Source of the DNA: Verrucomicrobiales bacterium
GTDB taxonomy: Bacteria; Verrucomicrobiota; Verrucomicrobiia; Verrucomicrobiales; DEV007
Assembly: GCA_028047635.1 (NCBI GenBank)
Contig: JAOFXR010000003.1
Coordinates: 1 to 64,000, forward strand
Direction: 5' to 3'
Length of the DNA: 64,000 nt
Part shown: in pieces, positions 1 to 8,195 of the stretch
Layout: every line of letters begins with the position of its first letter
Numbering within the stretch: position 1 is the stretch's first letter
Notes under the pieces: model-generated
What the model saw: the letters and a program-made list of their open reading frames with translations, nothing else
What the model was told of the DNA's origin: nothing
Database searches by the model: none
Translations under genes and position numbers: made by a program

Positions 1-147
1 GCCCGCACCAATGGACACCTCGAAAATTTCGACCGTGTCTGGGGCATCATGACGAAGGAGGAAAACGATGAGGAGCTGGCGGAGATCGAAGCGATGAATC
101 CCATTTTCGCCGACTTACCGTGGAACCTTTTCGAGCCCTATCAGTAA
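1..147 (+). CDS. C-terminal end of a probable GH57 (DUF1957) 1,4-alpha-glucan branching enzyme, partial
   Basis: The window opens inside a frame that runs to a TAA stop at 145-147, giving the last 48 residues of a protein. The tail has the pattern HLxxFxRVW, then an acidic linker, then EIEAMNPIF and a final aromatic stretch. This resembles the C-terminal end of bacterial GH57 branching enzymes (HLxRFxxL ... EiExxDNIFPxxDYRxY), which introduce alpha-1,6 branches into glycogen in the cytoplasm. Only the tail is visible, so the catalytic domain cannot be checked. The next gene follows 18 bases later. The family assignment is inference from a short match; any other protein with a similar tail remains possible. 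Confidence 0.5.
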   Translation, partial: ARTNGHLENFDRVWGIMTKEENDEELAEIEAMNPIFADLPWNLFEPYQ

Positions 148-165
148 CTTTCGCTTACTCACCTG

Positions 166-717
166 ATGGCGGAAAACTACGTCTATTTTGATCTGGAAAC
201 CCAGCGCTCTGCGAACGACGTCGGAGGCTGGGACAAGAAGGCTGACATGAAAATGTCGGTCGGCGTGACTTACAGCACCGCAAAAGGGGCTTACATGATC
301 TATGACGAGTCGAACGTGCAAGAGCTCATCGACGAACTGTGTAACGCCGATCTCGTCATTGGATACAATCACATTTACTTCGATTACGAAGTGCTCATGG
401 GATATACGATTCTGGATCTCAAAGAGCAGACGACGAATCTCGACCTGATGCTCGATCTCGAAAAGGAGATTCAACACCGGCCCAAACTCGATGCCGTCGC
501 TGAATCCTCCCTCGGTGAAAGCAAGACCGCGGTAGGAACCGATGCCATCAAATGGTGGCAGGAAGGCCGTATCATGGACATCGCCGAATACTGCTGCTTT
601 GACGTAAAAGTGACGAAGATGGTTCACGAGTTCGGCGTTGAGCACGGCATCATTAAATACAAGAACCGCTTCAATCAGTCTCTCGAGATTCCAGTTCAGT
701 GGTCACTGCCGACCTGA
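166..717 (+). CDS. DEDDy-type 3'-5' exonuclease domain protein (RNase H-like fold)
   Basis: A 183-residue single-domain protein. The first motif is FDLET with D9 and E11; the second is GYNHIYFDYE with D73; the third is EYCCFDVKVT with Y142 and D146. Together these give the four acidic metal ligands and the tyrosine of DEDDy exonucleases, which remove nucleotides from 3' ends. The arrangement is like the stand-alone YprB-type RNase H-like domains and not a polymerase proofreading domain, because nothing else is attached. It starts at an ATG 18 bases after the preceding gene, so the two may be cotranscribed. Substrate (DNA or RNA) cannot be told from the sequence. Confidence 0.8.
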   Translation: MAENYVYFDLETQRSANDVGGWDKKADMKMSVGVTYSTAKGAYMIYDESNVQELIDELCNADLVIGYNHIYFDYEVLMGYTILDLKEQTTNLDLMLDLEKEIQHRPKLDAVAESSLGESKTAVGTDAIKWWQEGRIMDIAEYCCFDVKVTKMVHEFGVEHGIIKYKNRFNQSLEIPVQWSLPT

Positions 718-795
718 GCCTCGTCTCCCCTCTTTGCAGGGGAAAGTGACAGGAGAGTTGCTGGACAGTCTATCGATTCGCTTTCACGGTATGAG

Positions 796-1752
796 ATGGC
801 TAATCAACTCGAGCAACTGAAGCAGTTCACCACCGTCGTCGCAGATACCGGAGACTTCGAGTCGATGGTCGAATATAAGCCGCAGGATGCGACAACGAAT
901 CCTTCACTCATTCTCAAAGTCTCACAGCAGGAGAAATACGCCTCACTCGTTGACGAAGCAGTCGTCGAAGGAAAAAGATCCGACCTGAACGGTCCCGCTC
1001 TCACCGAAGCCATCATCGACAAGGTGCTGATCGCATTCGGAAAAGAAATTCTCAACATCGTCCCCGGCCGGGTTTCCACTGAAGTCGATGCACGCCTCTC
1101 CTTCGACGAAGCCGGAACGATCGCCAAAGCCCATGATATCATCGGACTCTACCAGGAAGCCGGGATCGACCGCGAGCGGGTCCTCATCAAGATTGCTTCC
1201 ACCTGGGAGGGCATTCAGGCTGCTACGAAGCTTCAGAAAGAGGGCATCAACTGCAACCTTACGCTCATGTTCTCTCTCGCCCAGGCCGTTGCCTGTGCCG
1301 AAGGCGGCATCAAGCTGATCTCACCATTCGTCGGACGGATCTACGATTGGTACAAGAAAGATACCGGTAAAGAATACACCGGAGCAGACGATCCCGGCGT
1401 TCAGTCGGTGCAGGAGATATACAACTACTACCGCAAGTTCGGCTATGACACCGAAGTGATGGGCGCGAGCTTTCGCAACACCGGCCAGATCACCGAACTC
1501 GCAGGCTGTGACTTACTCACGATCGGAACCGGACTGCTCGAAGAACTTCAAAACACCGAAGGCACTCTCGAGAAAAAGCTCGACCCAAGTGAGGCAGCTA
1601 ATGCAGACATCGAACGACTCGAGATCGACGAGAAGACGTTCCGGTTTCTTCTCAACGAAGACGCCATGGCGACCGAGAAAACCGCTGAAGGCATTCGCGC
1701 CTTCTCTGCCGATATCGTCAAGATGGAAGACCTCGTCGAGTCGAAGCTTTAG
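796..1752 (+). CDS. tal: Transaldolase (TalB type)
   Basis: A 318-residue protein that follows Escherichia coli TalB closely along its whole length. It catalyses transfer of a dihydroxyacetone unit from sedoheptulose 7-phosphate to glyceraldehyde 3-phosphate in the non-oxidative pentose phosphate pathway. Landmarks are VVADTGD and [11 protein letters not shown] near the N-terminus, [10 protein letters not shown] around residue 93, the Schiff-base lysine K132 in VLIKIAST (same number as in TalB), [10 protein letters not shown], and [12 protein letters not shown]. The start ATG gives the same N-terminal length as the family. It stands alone; the downstream gap holds a repeat element and no terminator with a T-run was found. 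Confidence 0.97.
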   Translation: MANQLEQLKQFTTVVADTGDFESMVEYKPQDATTNPSLILKVSQQEKYASLVDEAVVEGKRSDLNGPALTEAIIDKVLIAFGKEILNIVPGRVSTEVDARLSFDEAGTIAKAHDIIGLYQEAGIDRERVLIKIASTWEGIQAATKLQKEGINCNLTLMFSLAQAVACAEGGIKLISPFVGRIYDWYKKDTGKEYTGADDPGVQSVQEIYNYYRKFGYDTEVMGASFRNTGQITELAGCDLLTIGTGLLEELQNTEGTLEKKLDPSEAANADIERLEIDEKTFRFLLNEDAMATEKTAEGIRAFSADIVKMEDLVESKL

Positions 1753-1779
1753 CGCGAGGCGCTGCAAAAGGTCAGGAGT

Positions 1780-1911
1780 AACAGGATTGCATCCTGTTGG
1801 CGAAGCCCCTGCCATCTGCATGGGGCCGATAGGCAGAGAATACAGGTTGCAAACCTGTGCTAGGGCTCGTGGCATGGTAGCCATCTCACTCCGAGAGATG
1901 CGGCAGAGCCT
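1780..1911. repeat. Palindromic REP-like element cluster (three hairpins)
   Basis: Between transaldolase and alaS lie three short perfect or near-perfect palindromes: AACAGGATTGCATCCTGTT (1780-1798), ACAGGTTGCAAACCTGT (1842-1858) and CATCTCACTCCGAGAGATG (1882-1900). The last is preceded by GTAG and enclosed by an outer AGGGCT / AGAGCCT pair. The third is a variant of hairpins at 12 kb, 36 kb and 55 kb in which the arms differ (CATCTC/GAGATG here, CATCAC/GTGATG there) but remain complementary. No coding frame of note spans it. Interpreted as REP/BIME-type dispersed repeat; function unknown. Confidence 0.7.
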
Positions 1912-2013
1912 ATCCGCATCGCAGCCCATCAGACTTTTCACCCGGCCGGCGCTCCGGTTTTACCTTAAACTTTTTACAGCGCGAAGCGCTTCTTGCGCTA
2001 CTTTCACCGCGCT

Positions 2014-4836
2014 ATGACCTCAAGTGAAATACGGCAATCCTTTCTCGATTTTTTCGAAGAGAAAAAGCACACCATTGTGCCCTCTGCATCGCTGATGCCA
2101 ACCTCTCCGAACCTGCTTTTCACCAATGCAGGAATGAATCAGTTCATCCCCTACTTCCTTGGAAGTGAAGCTGCGCCTTACGATCCACCGCGCGCCGCTG
2201 ACACTCAGAAGTGCATTCGTGCGGGAGGAAAGCACAACGACCTCGAGGATGTCGGTTACGACACTTATCACCACACGCTCTTCGAGATGCTGGGAAACTG
2301 GTCGTTCGGCAACTATTTCAAAGAGGAAGCCATCACCTGGGCCTGGGAACTCCTCACCGAACGCTGGAAGCTCCCCGCCGAGCGACTTTACGCCACGGTC
2401 TACGCCCCGTCCGAAGGCGACCCCGCTGAATTCGATCAGGAAGCCTATGACCTCTGGGCTGCTATTTTTGAAAAAGCCGGACTCGATCCCAAAATCCACA
2501 TCGTCAACGGCAACAAGAAGGACAACTTCTGGATGATGGGCGAAACCGGTCCCTGTGGCCCCTGCTCCGAGCTCCACATTGACCTCACTCCCGAAGGCGA
2601 CACCAAGGGCAGCCTCGTCAATGCCGACGACTCACGCTGTATCGAAATCTGGAACCTCGTTTTTATTCAGTTCAATGCGAACGAAGACGGCACCTTCCGT
2701 CCGCTTCCGGCTACCCACGTCGACACCGGCATGGGATTCGAGCGCGTCTGCTCCATCATTCAGTGCACGAAAGGTCTTAGCGATTTCAGCACCCTCGCCT
2801 CGAACTACGATACGGACGTCTTCTCTCCGATCTTCGACAAGCTTTCTGCGCTCACGGGAAAGAAATACACCTCGACCGTTCCGGAAAACGGCAAACGCGC
2901 CGGACTCTCCGAGCAGGAACAAATCGATATCGCTTTTCGCGTCATCGGCGACCACATCCGGACGACCAGCTTCGCGATTGCCGATGGAATCGAGCCAGGA
3001 AACGGCGGACGCAACTATGTGATCCGCAACATTCTCCGACGCGCGGTCCGGTTTGGGCGAATTCTTGGATTCGATGCGAAAAGCGCCTTTCTGCACCAAC
3101 TCGTTCCCGTTCTCGTTGAGCAAATGGGTGAAGTGTTTCCCGAGCTTGCCACTCGTCAGGAGAAGATCAAAGCGGTTCTTCTCGCTGAAGAGGAGCAGTT
3201 CAACCGCACCCTCGACCGCGGCTTGAAACTCTTCAACGACGCCGCTGATAAAGTCGCGAGTGGTGAAAATTTCCCCGCCGCCACCGTCGTCAAGTTGTGG
3301 GAGACTTTTGGATTCCCCACTGATTTAACCCAGCTCCTTCTTGATGAGCGCTCTATCACCGCTGACGAGAAGGAAGTCGAACGCCTCGTCGAAGCCCACA
3401 AAAACACCGGTTCGGAAGGCCAGACCACCAGTGTTGTCGAAGCCGTCTCCATTGAAACGAATGTCGTAACCGAGTTCGTCGGATTCGAACAGGACGAGAC
3501 CGAAGCCAACATCGTCGAGTGGATTGAAAACGATTCCGGTATTTTCGCCATCGTCGACAAGAGCCCCTTCTACATCGAAAAAGGCGGACAACAGGGCGAC
3601 ATCGGCGAACTGATTGACGACGGAGAATCCATTCCCGTTCTCAGTGTGGTCGGAGTCGGTGAAGCAACGGTCCTCCAGCTCGAAAAGCGCTCCAGCTCTG
3701 ACACGGTGACTTTAAAAGTGAATACCGACCGCCGCCGCGGCATTGAAAAACACCACACCGCAACGCACCTCTTTCACTGGGCACTGCACGAGGTCGTCGA
3801 TCCCGACGCAACCCAGCAGGGATCGCTCGTCGCTCCAGACCGACTCCGTTTTGACTTTAATTCAAAAGCGCTCACGACTGATCAGCTTTCGGAAATCGAA
3901 TCCAAGGTCAATCAATGCATTTCCGACGACAGTTCCGTTGCCATTTCCGAGGTGCCTCAGGCAGCGATCAAGGACAACCCTAAGATCATGCAATTCTTCG
4001 GCGACAAATACGGCGACCTCGTCCGCGTCGTACAGATCGGAGGAGAAGCCGGAAAATTTGATGGCTATTCGATGGAGCTTTGCGGAGGAACTCACGTCCC
4101 CGCAACCGGCTCAATCGGCTTTTTTAAAGTGAAGAGCGAGGGTGCTGTTGCCGCTGGAATTCGACGAATCGAAGCCGTTTGCGGAAGTTCCGCTGCTGAG
4201 TTAATTCAGGATCAGGCTGAAGCCGTCAGCAGCGAGGTAACCGAAGCCACCGCCAAGCTTGAAGCCGCGAACCAAAAATTGAAGTCGCTCGGCAAAGAAG
4301 AAGTGGTCGTCGATAGCGCCGGCCATCTCGCTGAAGAGATTACCACTTCGCTGCAGAAAGACGAGCTCGCCTCTGCCAACACTTCGCTGATCAACTACGA
4401 GTCATATCGCGACACATTAAAAAGCGCTGCTGTCGACGCCGAGAAGTCCGTGAAGAAAGCCTCAGCCGGGGCCGCCGCCGCCATCGCATCACAGTGGTAT
4501 GAGGACACGCTCGCGTCCCTCGAAGGCAACACCTACGCAGGCTTACTCCCGGGAGACTCTCCTGCGCTTCTTCAAGAAGCGATGAACGTGATTAAGGCAC
4601 GTCAGTTTTCCGGAGCGGTCGCTCTCGCCCTCGTCGCAGACGGAACCGTTCACCTTGGCTCCGTCGTTTCAAAAGATGCGACCGATCAATACAAGGCCGG
4701 TGACATCGTCAGAGAATCGCTCGCCGTTGCCAACGGCAAAGGTGGAGGCAAGCCCGAGATGGCGCGCGGTGCCGCGCCCAACGCCGCTGACCAGGTTGAA
4801 GCGATTTTGACCAAGGCAGCTGAATTGCTCAGTTAA
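2014..4836 (+). CDS. alaS: Alanyl-tRNA synthetase
   Basis: Charges tRNA-Ala with alanine and edits mischarged serine and glycine. The ATG at 2014 is chosen over a TTG at 1993 because MTSSEIRQSFLDFF matches the usual N-terminus; this gives 940 residues. The class II catalytic core is seen in FTNAGMNQFIPYFLG and TYHHTLFEMLGNWSFG. The editing domain has its zinc-binding pair of motifs: HTATH (H581, H585) and CGGTH (C690, H694). The C-terminal DHHA1-like part has the glycine-rich KGGGKPEMARGAA stretch. Length and order agree with E. coli AlaRS. The downstream tautomerase gene begins 12 bases after the stop, so the two are probably cotranscribed. Confidence 0.98.
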   Translation: MTSSEIRQSFLDFFEEKKHTIVPSASLMPTSPNLLFTNAGMNQFIPYFLGSEAAPYDPPRAADTQKCIRAGGKHNDLEDVGYDTYHHTLFEMLGNWSFGNYFKEEAITWAWELLTERWKLPAERLYATVYAPSEGDPAEFDQEAYDLWAAIFEKAGLDPKIHIVNGNKKDNFWMMGETGPCGPCSELHIDLTPEGDTKGSLVNADDSRCIEIWNLVFIQFNANEDGTFRPLPATHVDTGMGFERVCSIIQCTKGLSDFSTLASNYDTDVFSPIFDKLSALTGKKYTSTVPENGKRAGLSEQEQIDIAFRVIGDHIRTTSFAIADGIEPGNGGRNYVIRNILRRAVRFGRILGFDAKSAFLHQLVPVLVEQMGEVFPELATRQEKIKAVLLAEEEQFNRTLDRGLKLFNDAADKVASGENFPAATVVKLWETFGFPTDLTQLLLDERSITADEKEVERLVEAHKNTGSEGQTTSVVEAVSIETNVVTEFVGFEQDETEANIVEWIENDSGIFAIVDKSPFYIEKGGQQGDIGELIDDGESIPVLSVVGVGEATVLQLEKRSSSDTVTLKVNTDRRRGIEKHHTATHLFHWALHEVVDPDATQQGSLVAPDRLRFDFNSKALTTDQLSEIESKVNQCISDDSSVAISEVPQAAIKDNPKIMQFFGDKYGDLVRVVQIGGEAGKFDGYSMELCGGTHVPATGSIGFFKVKSEGAVAAGIRRIEAVCGSSAAELIQDQAEAVSSEVTEATAKLEAANQKLKSLGKEEVVVDSAGHLAEEITTSLQKDELASANTSLINYESYRDTLKSAAVDAEKSVKKASAGAAAAIASQWYEDTLASLEGNTYAGLLPGDSPALLQEAMNVIKARQFSGAVALALVADGTVHLGSVVSKDATDQYKAGDIVRESLAVANGKGGGKPEMARGAAPNAADQVEAILTKAAELLS

Positions 4837-4848
4837 TTCTCCGAAGCA

Positions 4849-5193
4849 ATGCCACTCATCCAGATCCGCACAAATGTCCCGCTCTCCGAAGAGGCGACGA
4901 ATGAGCTTTTGAAAAAGGCGACGACCATTGCCGCCCGCGAACTAGGCAAGCCGGAGTCCATCATGATGGCGACGGCTTCAACCGGAGCGCCGATGCTCTT
5001 CGGAGGAACGGACGGTCCAACCGCGCTTTTTGAAATCGAGGGAATCGAACTTTCATCCGATCCCGCGAACGCCCTTTGTCTCGCACTTTCAGAACTTGCC
5101 GAAGCCGAGTTGCAAGCGCCCGCTGACCGAGTCTTCGTGAAGCTTACCAATGTCCCTCGTGGCAACTGGGCAGGGAATCGGAAGGTTTATTAG
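4849..5193 (+). CDS. MIF-like tautomerase (macrophage migration inhibitory factor family)
   Basis: A 114-residue protein with the N-terminal Pro2 that serves as catalytic base in this family after removal of the initiator methionine. It shares with animal MIF the TNVP stretch near the start, a GKPxxxM region around residue 38, MLFGGTDGP around residue 54 and a DRVFVKL strand near residue 97. Family members tautomerise phenylpyruvate or D-dopachrome-like substrates as trimers; the bacterial role is not established. The gene lies 12 bases downstream of alaS and ends 3 bases before the stop of the convergent DUF1801 gene. Confidence 0.88.
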   Translation: MPLIQIRTNVPLSEEATNELLKKATTIAARELGKPESIMMATASTGAPMLFGGTDGPTALFEIEGIELSSDPANALCLALSELAEAELQAPADRVFVKLTNVPRGNWAGNRKVY

Positions 5194-5196
5194 TTT

Positions 5197-5559
5197 TCAA
5201 CAGCTGCGTTGCTCAGGTGGTAGAGCGACGACGGCCTCCAGTAGCTCGCGAATGGCATCGCCTCCAACTTTTTCAAATTGAGCTATCGAACTGAATCGAA
5301 GGCAGCTCTTCCCGCAATTGATCGATGGGTGCTGCTTCTGGAATGCAGCTAAAGCCAATGGAGCGACATAGAGGCTTACGTAGTTTTTCTGAGCCGCGAG
5401 ATTGGCGATATCTCCAAAGCCAAGCATTCCGTAATCGATGCCCTCCACGGCATTGGGAGCGACTTCGATGATCAACTCACGGATCGCCATGAGAAGAGAT
5501 TTTTGAGGCTCATCGACAGAGTCCAGATAAGCACCCGGGGAAGAATCGTCACGTTTCAT
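5197..5559 (-). CDS. DUF1801 domain protein (YdhG-like)
   Basis: A 120-residue cytosolic protein. The order YLDSVDEPQK near the N-terminus, a central GIDYGMLGFG, a YVSLYVAP strand and a C-terminal GKSCLRF followed by an amphipathic helix fits the DUF1801 / YdhG-like fold, related to the iron-chaperone-like CyaY superfamily. No catalytic residues are known for the family. It is transcribed against alaS and its neighbour, and its stop lies 3 bases from the tautomerase stop. Upstream, its start is divergent from thioredoxin, leaving about 80 bases for two promoters. Function cannot be assigned further. Confidence 0.75.
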   Translation of the reverse strand: MKRDDSSPGAYLDSVDEPQKSLLMAIRELIIEVAPNAVEGIDYGMLGFGDIANLAAQKNYVSLYVAPLALAAFQKQHPSINCGKSCLRFSSIAQFEKVGGDAIRELLEAVVALPPEQRSC

Positions 5560-5640
5560 ACACCTATTTATTGCATGAGATCGTAAGGAATAGCAGAAAT
5601 AAACGACTTAATAGGAACGAACCTTCGTTCCTTAACTATT

Positions 5641-5979
5641 ATGAAGACCATTGATCTCACCTCAGACAATTTCGACCAAACCCTTGCAGACGCAACGGTT
5701 CCGGTGCTCGTAGACTTCCACGCGGAATGGTGCGGCCCCTGCAAGATGCTCGCCCCCGTTCTCGAAGAGCTTGCCGCAGACAAAGACGGCGAAGCAATCA
5801 TTGCCAAAGTCGACATCGACGCAGCACAGGATCTCGCAGCGCGGTTTGAAGTTCGCTCAGTTCCCACTCTCATCGTTTTCAAAGACGGCGAGCCAGTTGT
5901 AGGAACTCGTGGCGGACAACCCAAAGCGGCATTGGCTGCCATGATTGAACAAGCCACCAACGGCACCGCACAATCCTAG
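5641..5979 (+). CDS. trxA: Thioredoxin
   Basis: A 112-residue thioredoxin: cytosolic disulfide reductase that keeps protein thiols reduced. The redox motif WCGPC has its cysteines at C31 and C34; the conserved DFHAEW before it and the cis-proline in RSVPTLIVF near residue 77 are present, with the FKDGE turn after. There is no signal peptide, so it acts in the cytoplasm. The length is the usual one. It is followed within 20 bases by a clear intrinsic terminator, so it is probably transcribed by itself from the intergenic region shared with the divergent DUF1801 gene. Confidence 0.97.
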   Translation: MKTIDLTSDNFDQTLADATVPVLVDFHAEWCGPCKMLAPVLEELAADKDGEAIIAKVDIDAAQDLAARFEVRSVPTLIVFKDGEPVVGTRGGQPKAALAAMIEQATNGTAQS

Positions 5980-5998
5980 TTTTAATCTTCCCCCCCAA

Positions 5999-6037
5999 GG
6001 AAGCCGGAGGTTCTCGCAAGAGGCTTCCGGTTTTTTT
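5999..6037 (+). terminator. Intrinsic terminator of trxA
   Basis: GGAAGCC at 5999-6005 pairs with GGCTTCC at 6022-6028, followed after two bases by a run of seven T (6031-6037). It begins 20 bases after the thioredoxin stop codon and reads in the same direction. Confidence 0.85.
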
Positions 6038-6069
6038 ATGCCGTGAGCGCCCCCGGCCTTAAAGCGCCG

Positions 6070-6903
6070 CTAACGCTTCCCTTTCAACAGAAAAGATAAC
6101 CCGTAAACGACCGATGCCACGAAGACGATGAAGGGCCCCGTCGGTGTATCAATGGCAAAGCTAACCGCAAGCCCACCGGCGTTATAGACGAGTGCCAGCC
6201 CAAGCGCCATTAGCATCACCACCCACATCTGCCTCGAAAACCGGGAAGCGGTGGCGGCGGGGAGAACCAGAAGCGCAAGCGAAAGGATAATGCCCGCGAC
6301 TCTCACTAATAAAACCATACTAATTGCGGTAATCGCAAGAAGCAGCAGGTAGTACAAGTTGGATGAGATACCACGTAACCGCGCAAACTCTTCATCAAAA
6401 CACACCGCAACAAGCTTGTGATAGAACAACCCCACAAGGGTCAAAATGATCGCGGCCAACACCACCGTCGCGATGACATCGCTCCTCGAGGTAAGTAAAA
6501 TGTCTCCGAAAATATAGCTCTCCAAATTCACCGCTTTCCCCGGCGCGTAATGCATGAAGAGAAGTCCCGTCGCCATACCAAACGCCCATATCGCCCCAAT
6601 GATGGTATCTTCCCTCTCGCTGGTCCGAAGGCTGACCCAACCGATCACTGCCGCGGAAAGCAAAGCGGCAACGACAGCACCAACCATGGGCGTAAGCCAG
6701 GCCAACTCATAAACACGACTGAAATAGATTGAGGCTCCGATTCCACCGAGAATGCTGTGAGCAATCGCCGCTGCGATGTAACCGATACGACGGGTCACGA
6801 CAAAGGTTCCGACGACACCGAATGTGAGACTGGAAACGATTCCTGCGAGGAGCGCGTAACGAATGAACGAAACCTCCTGTATGGCGTGGAGGAATTCAGT
6901 CAT
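6070..6903 (-). CDS. ABC-3 family metal ABC transporter permease (ZnuB/MntB type)
   Basis: A 277-residue membrane protein with about eight hydrophobic segments, typical of the ABC-3 permeases that import zinc or manganese. Recognisable features are the GIVSSLTFGVVGTFVVTRR region near the N-terminus, SILGGIGASIY, and an LRGISSNLYYLLLLAIT cytoplasmic turn leading into the last helices. The ATG at 6901-6903 is chosen because it overlaps the stop of the upstream ATPase by eight bases (ATGACTGA), a standard translational-coupling arrangement; an upstream in-frame extension would run deep into the ATPase gene. No substrate-binding protein gene lies next to it, so metal specificity is open. Confidence 0.9.
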   Translation of the reverse strand: MTEFLHAIQEVSFIRYALLAGIVSSLTFGVVGTFVVTRRIGYIAAAIAHSILGGIGASIYFSRVYELAWLTPMVGAVVAALLSAAVIGWVSLRTSEREDTIIGAIWAFGMATGLLFMHYAPGKAVNLESYIFGDILLTSRSDVIATVVLAAIILTLVGLFYHKLVAVCFDEEFARLRGISSNLYYLLLLAITAISMVLLVRVAGIILSLALLVLPAATASRFSRQMWVVMLMALGLALVYNAGGLAVSFAIDTPTGPFIVFVASVVYGLSFLLKGKR

Positions 6904-7687
6904 GCTGGCACGCGGAATGATCTCCATGATTGTGACGGGCACGCCTATCGTGCTCAAGACGTCTGCGACCACTGTAGATTTCCTTGATTGTCTCACCCGA
7001 AAGGGGAAGCGAATGGCGATGCACTCGATGGTTCACACAGAGAACCGAATCGCCTACGAGAGATACAATATCGAGATCATGCGTCACCACGAGAATCGTC
7101 ATCTTTTTGCGGAGCTCGACAAGAGTCTCAAGAAACTGCTCCTCAACGGAGAGATCCACATTGGCAGTCGGCTCATCGAGTAAAAGTAGGTCAGGCTCGC
7201 AGGCCAGCGCACGCGCAATCATGACACGCTGACGTTCGCCTCCGGATAGATCGGAGAAGGGACGATTCGCCATGTCGGCCAACCCGACTTCGTCGAGCGC
7301 ATCCGCAGCAACAGCGCGACACTCTTTCGAAAAACGCCCCACCTTGAGACGGTCGAGCCTCCCCATCAGAACAATGTCGATCGCCGAGATCGGGAACATC
7401 CGGTCAAATTGCATCGACTGCGGAACGTAGCCGATCCGGGAACGCACTTTTTCGCACGGCTCTCCGAACAAGCTGAGCGAACCTTTTCCAGGTTCAAGTA
7501 GACCGAGGAGTAGTTTCAGCAGCGTTGATTTGCCGCCACCATTCGGGCCGATTATGCAGAGTGACTCTCCTTCCGGAACTTTGAAGGAAACGTCTTCGAG
7601 CACCCATGGCTTCCCGTAACGAAAACAGAGGTCGTCGCATTGCACGACAATCCGCTTTTCTGCCATTTCGTTATCAGGAGTGCTCAC
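6896..7687 (-). CDS. Metal ABC transporter ATP-binding protein (ZnuC/MntA type)
   Basis: About 263 residues. The Walker A motif GPNGGGKST, the signature LSGGERQR and the Walker B LLLLDEPT followed by the switch histidine in VVTHD are all present, so it is an active-looking ABC ATPase that drives the adjacent permease. The tail is histidine-rich (HDRRARHNHGDHSACQHD), a possible metal-binding tail. The start is uncertain: GTG codons at 7696 and 7687 and an ATG at 7666 are all in frame; the 7687 GTG is used here, but a G-rich stretch lies very close to it. It sits downstream of the HMA-domain gene and overlaps the permease. Confidence 0.9.
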   Translation of the reverse strand: MSTPDNEMAEKRIVVQCDDLCFRYGKPWVLEDVSFKVPEGESLCIIGPNGGGKSTLLKLLLGLLEPGKGSLSLFGEPCEKVRSRIGYVPQSMQFDRMFPISAIDIVLMGRLDRLKVGRFSKECRAVAADALDEVGLADMANRPFSDLSGGERQRVMIARALACEPDLLLLDEPTANVDLSVEEQFLETLVELRKKMTILVVTHDLDIVSLVGDSVLCVNHRVHRHSLPLSGETIKEIYSGRRRLEHDRRARHNHGDHSACQHD

Positions 7688-7759
7688 CCCCCTCACTTAA
7701 CAGGGTTTGGTGCTTCACACAAGAGAGTTAGATCGCTCTAACCGCTCACCTTCGAATCG

Positions 7760-8082
7760 CTAGCTCGTTTTGCGGGACTTCCAGGAAACGATCTTATAGT
7801 GCGAATCTTTACCAAGGGCGTTGGACACCTCGGTTTTAGAAATCGCCTTCGCACCATTGGTCGCGACGGTCATCACATGAGAACCAGACGATTTTTTGAC
7901 GATTTTGATCGTCTTAACCCCCTTGAACTTGGCGATTGAGGAGGCAATGGAGCGCTTGCACCCATCACAGTCAATTCCAGTGAGTTTGCCGGTGTAGGTG
8001 ACACCAGGTTCAGCTTGGAGCTGGCTAACCAATCCAAGAACGACGATCGTGAAAACAGTAATAAGTTTTTTGCACTTACCAT
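7760..8082 (-). CDS. Secreted HMA-like metal-binding protein, reading frame broken near the start
   Basis: The frame ending at 7760 encodes a heavy-metal-associated-type domain with GIDCDGCKRSI (the CxxC metal-binding loop) after a hydrophobic segment that reads like a signal peptide (KLITVFTIVVLGLVSQLQA, then EPGV). This frame has no ATG, GTG or TTG upstream of the hydrophobic part; a TTG inside it would destroy the signal peptide. An ATG at 8080-8082 exists in another frame. Adding one A to the six-A run at 8066-8071 joins the two into a normal protein of about 106 residues starting MVSAKKLIT. The junction reads GCA AAA AAC, the form of a -1 slippery heptamer. Either a real -1 slip, phase variation, or a sequencing indel. 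It probably heads the metal-transporter operon. Confidence 0.6.
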
Positions 8083-8104
8083 AAAATTAATACAACTTCA
8101 AGAT

Positions 8105-8145
8105 CCAGTCAATCTAATGCAATGAATTTGCATTAGATTGACTGG
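8105..8145. promoter_or_regulatory. Perfect 18-bp inverted repeat upstream of the HMA/metal ABC genes
   Basis: CCAGTCAATCTAATGCAA (8105-8122) is followed by a 5-base loop and its exact reverse complement (8128-8145). There is no T-run on either side, so it is not a plain intrinsic terminator. It lies 22 bases upstream of the ATG of the HMA gene and 50 bases after the stop of the preceding gene. It could be an operator for a metalloregulator (the inner TAATGCAA/TTGCATTA is AT-rich and symmetric) or a small mobile palindrome. The role is inference. Confidence 0.55.
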
Positions 8146-8195
8146 ACACCTCATGTAATCTGAGGCTGGGGGCTGGAGATTACACCCAACGAGCT

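Noticed and set aside
5205-5240. GCTCAGGTGGTAGAGC looks like the D-arm of a tRNA
   Set aside because: No acceptor, anticodon or T-arm follows at the right spacing, and the bases are codons of the DUF1801 gene.
8105-8145. Intrinsic terminator
   Set aside because: Neither side has a T-run; the hairpin is better explained as an operator or repeat.
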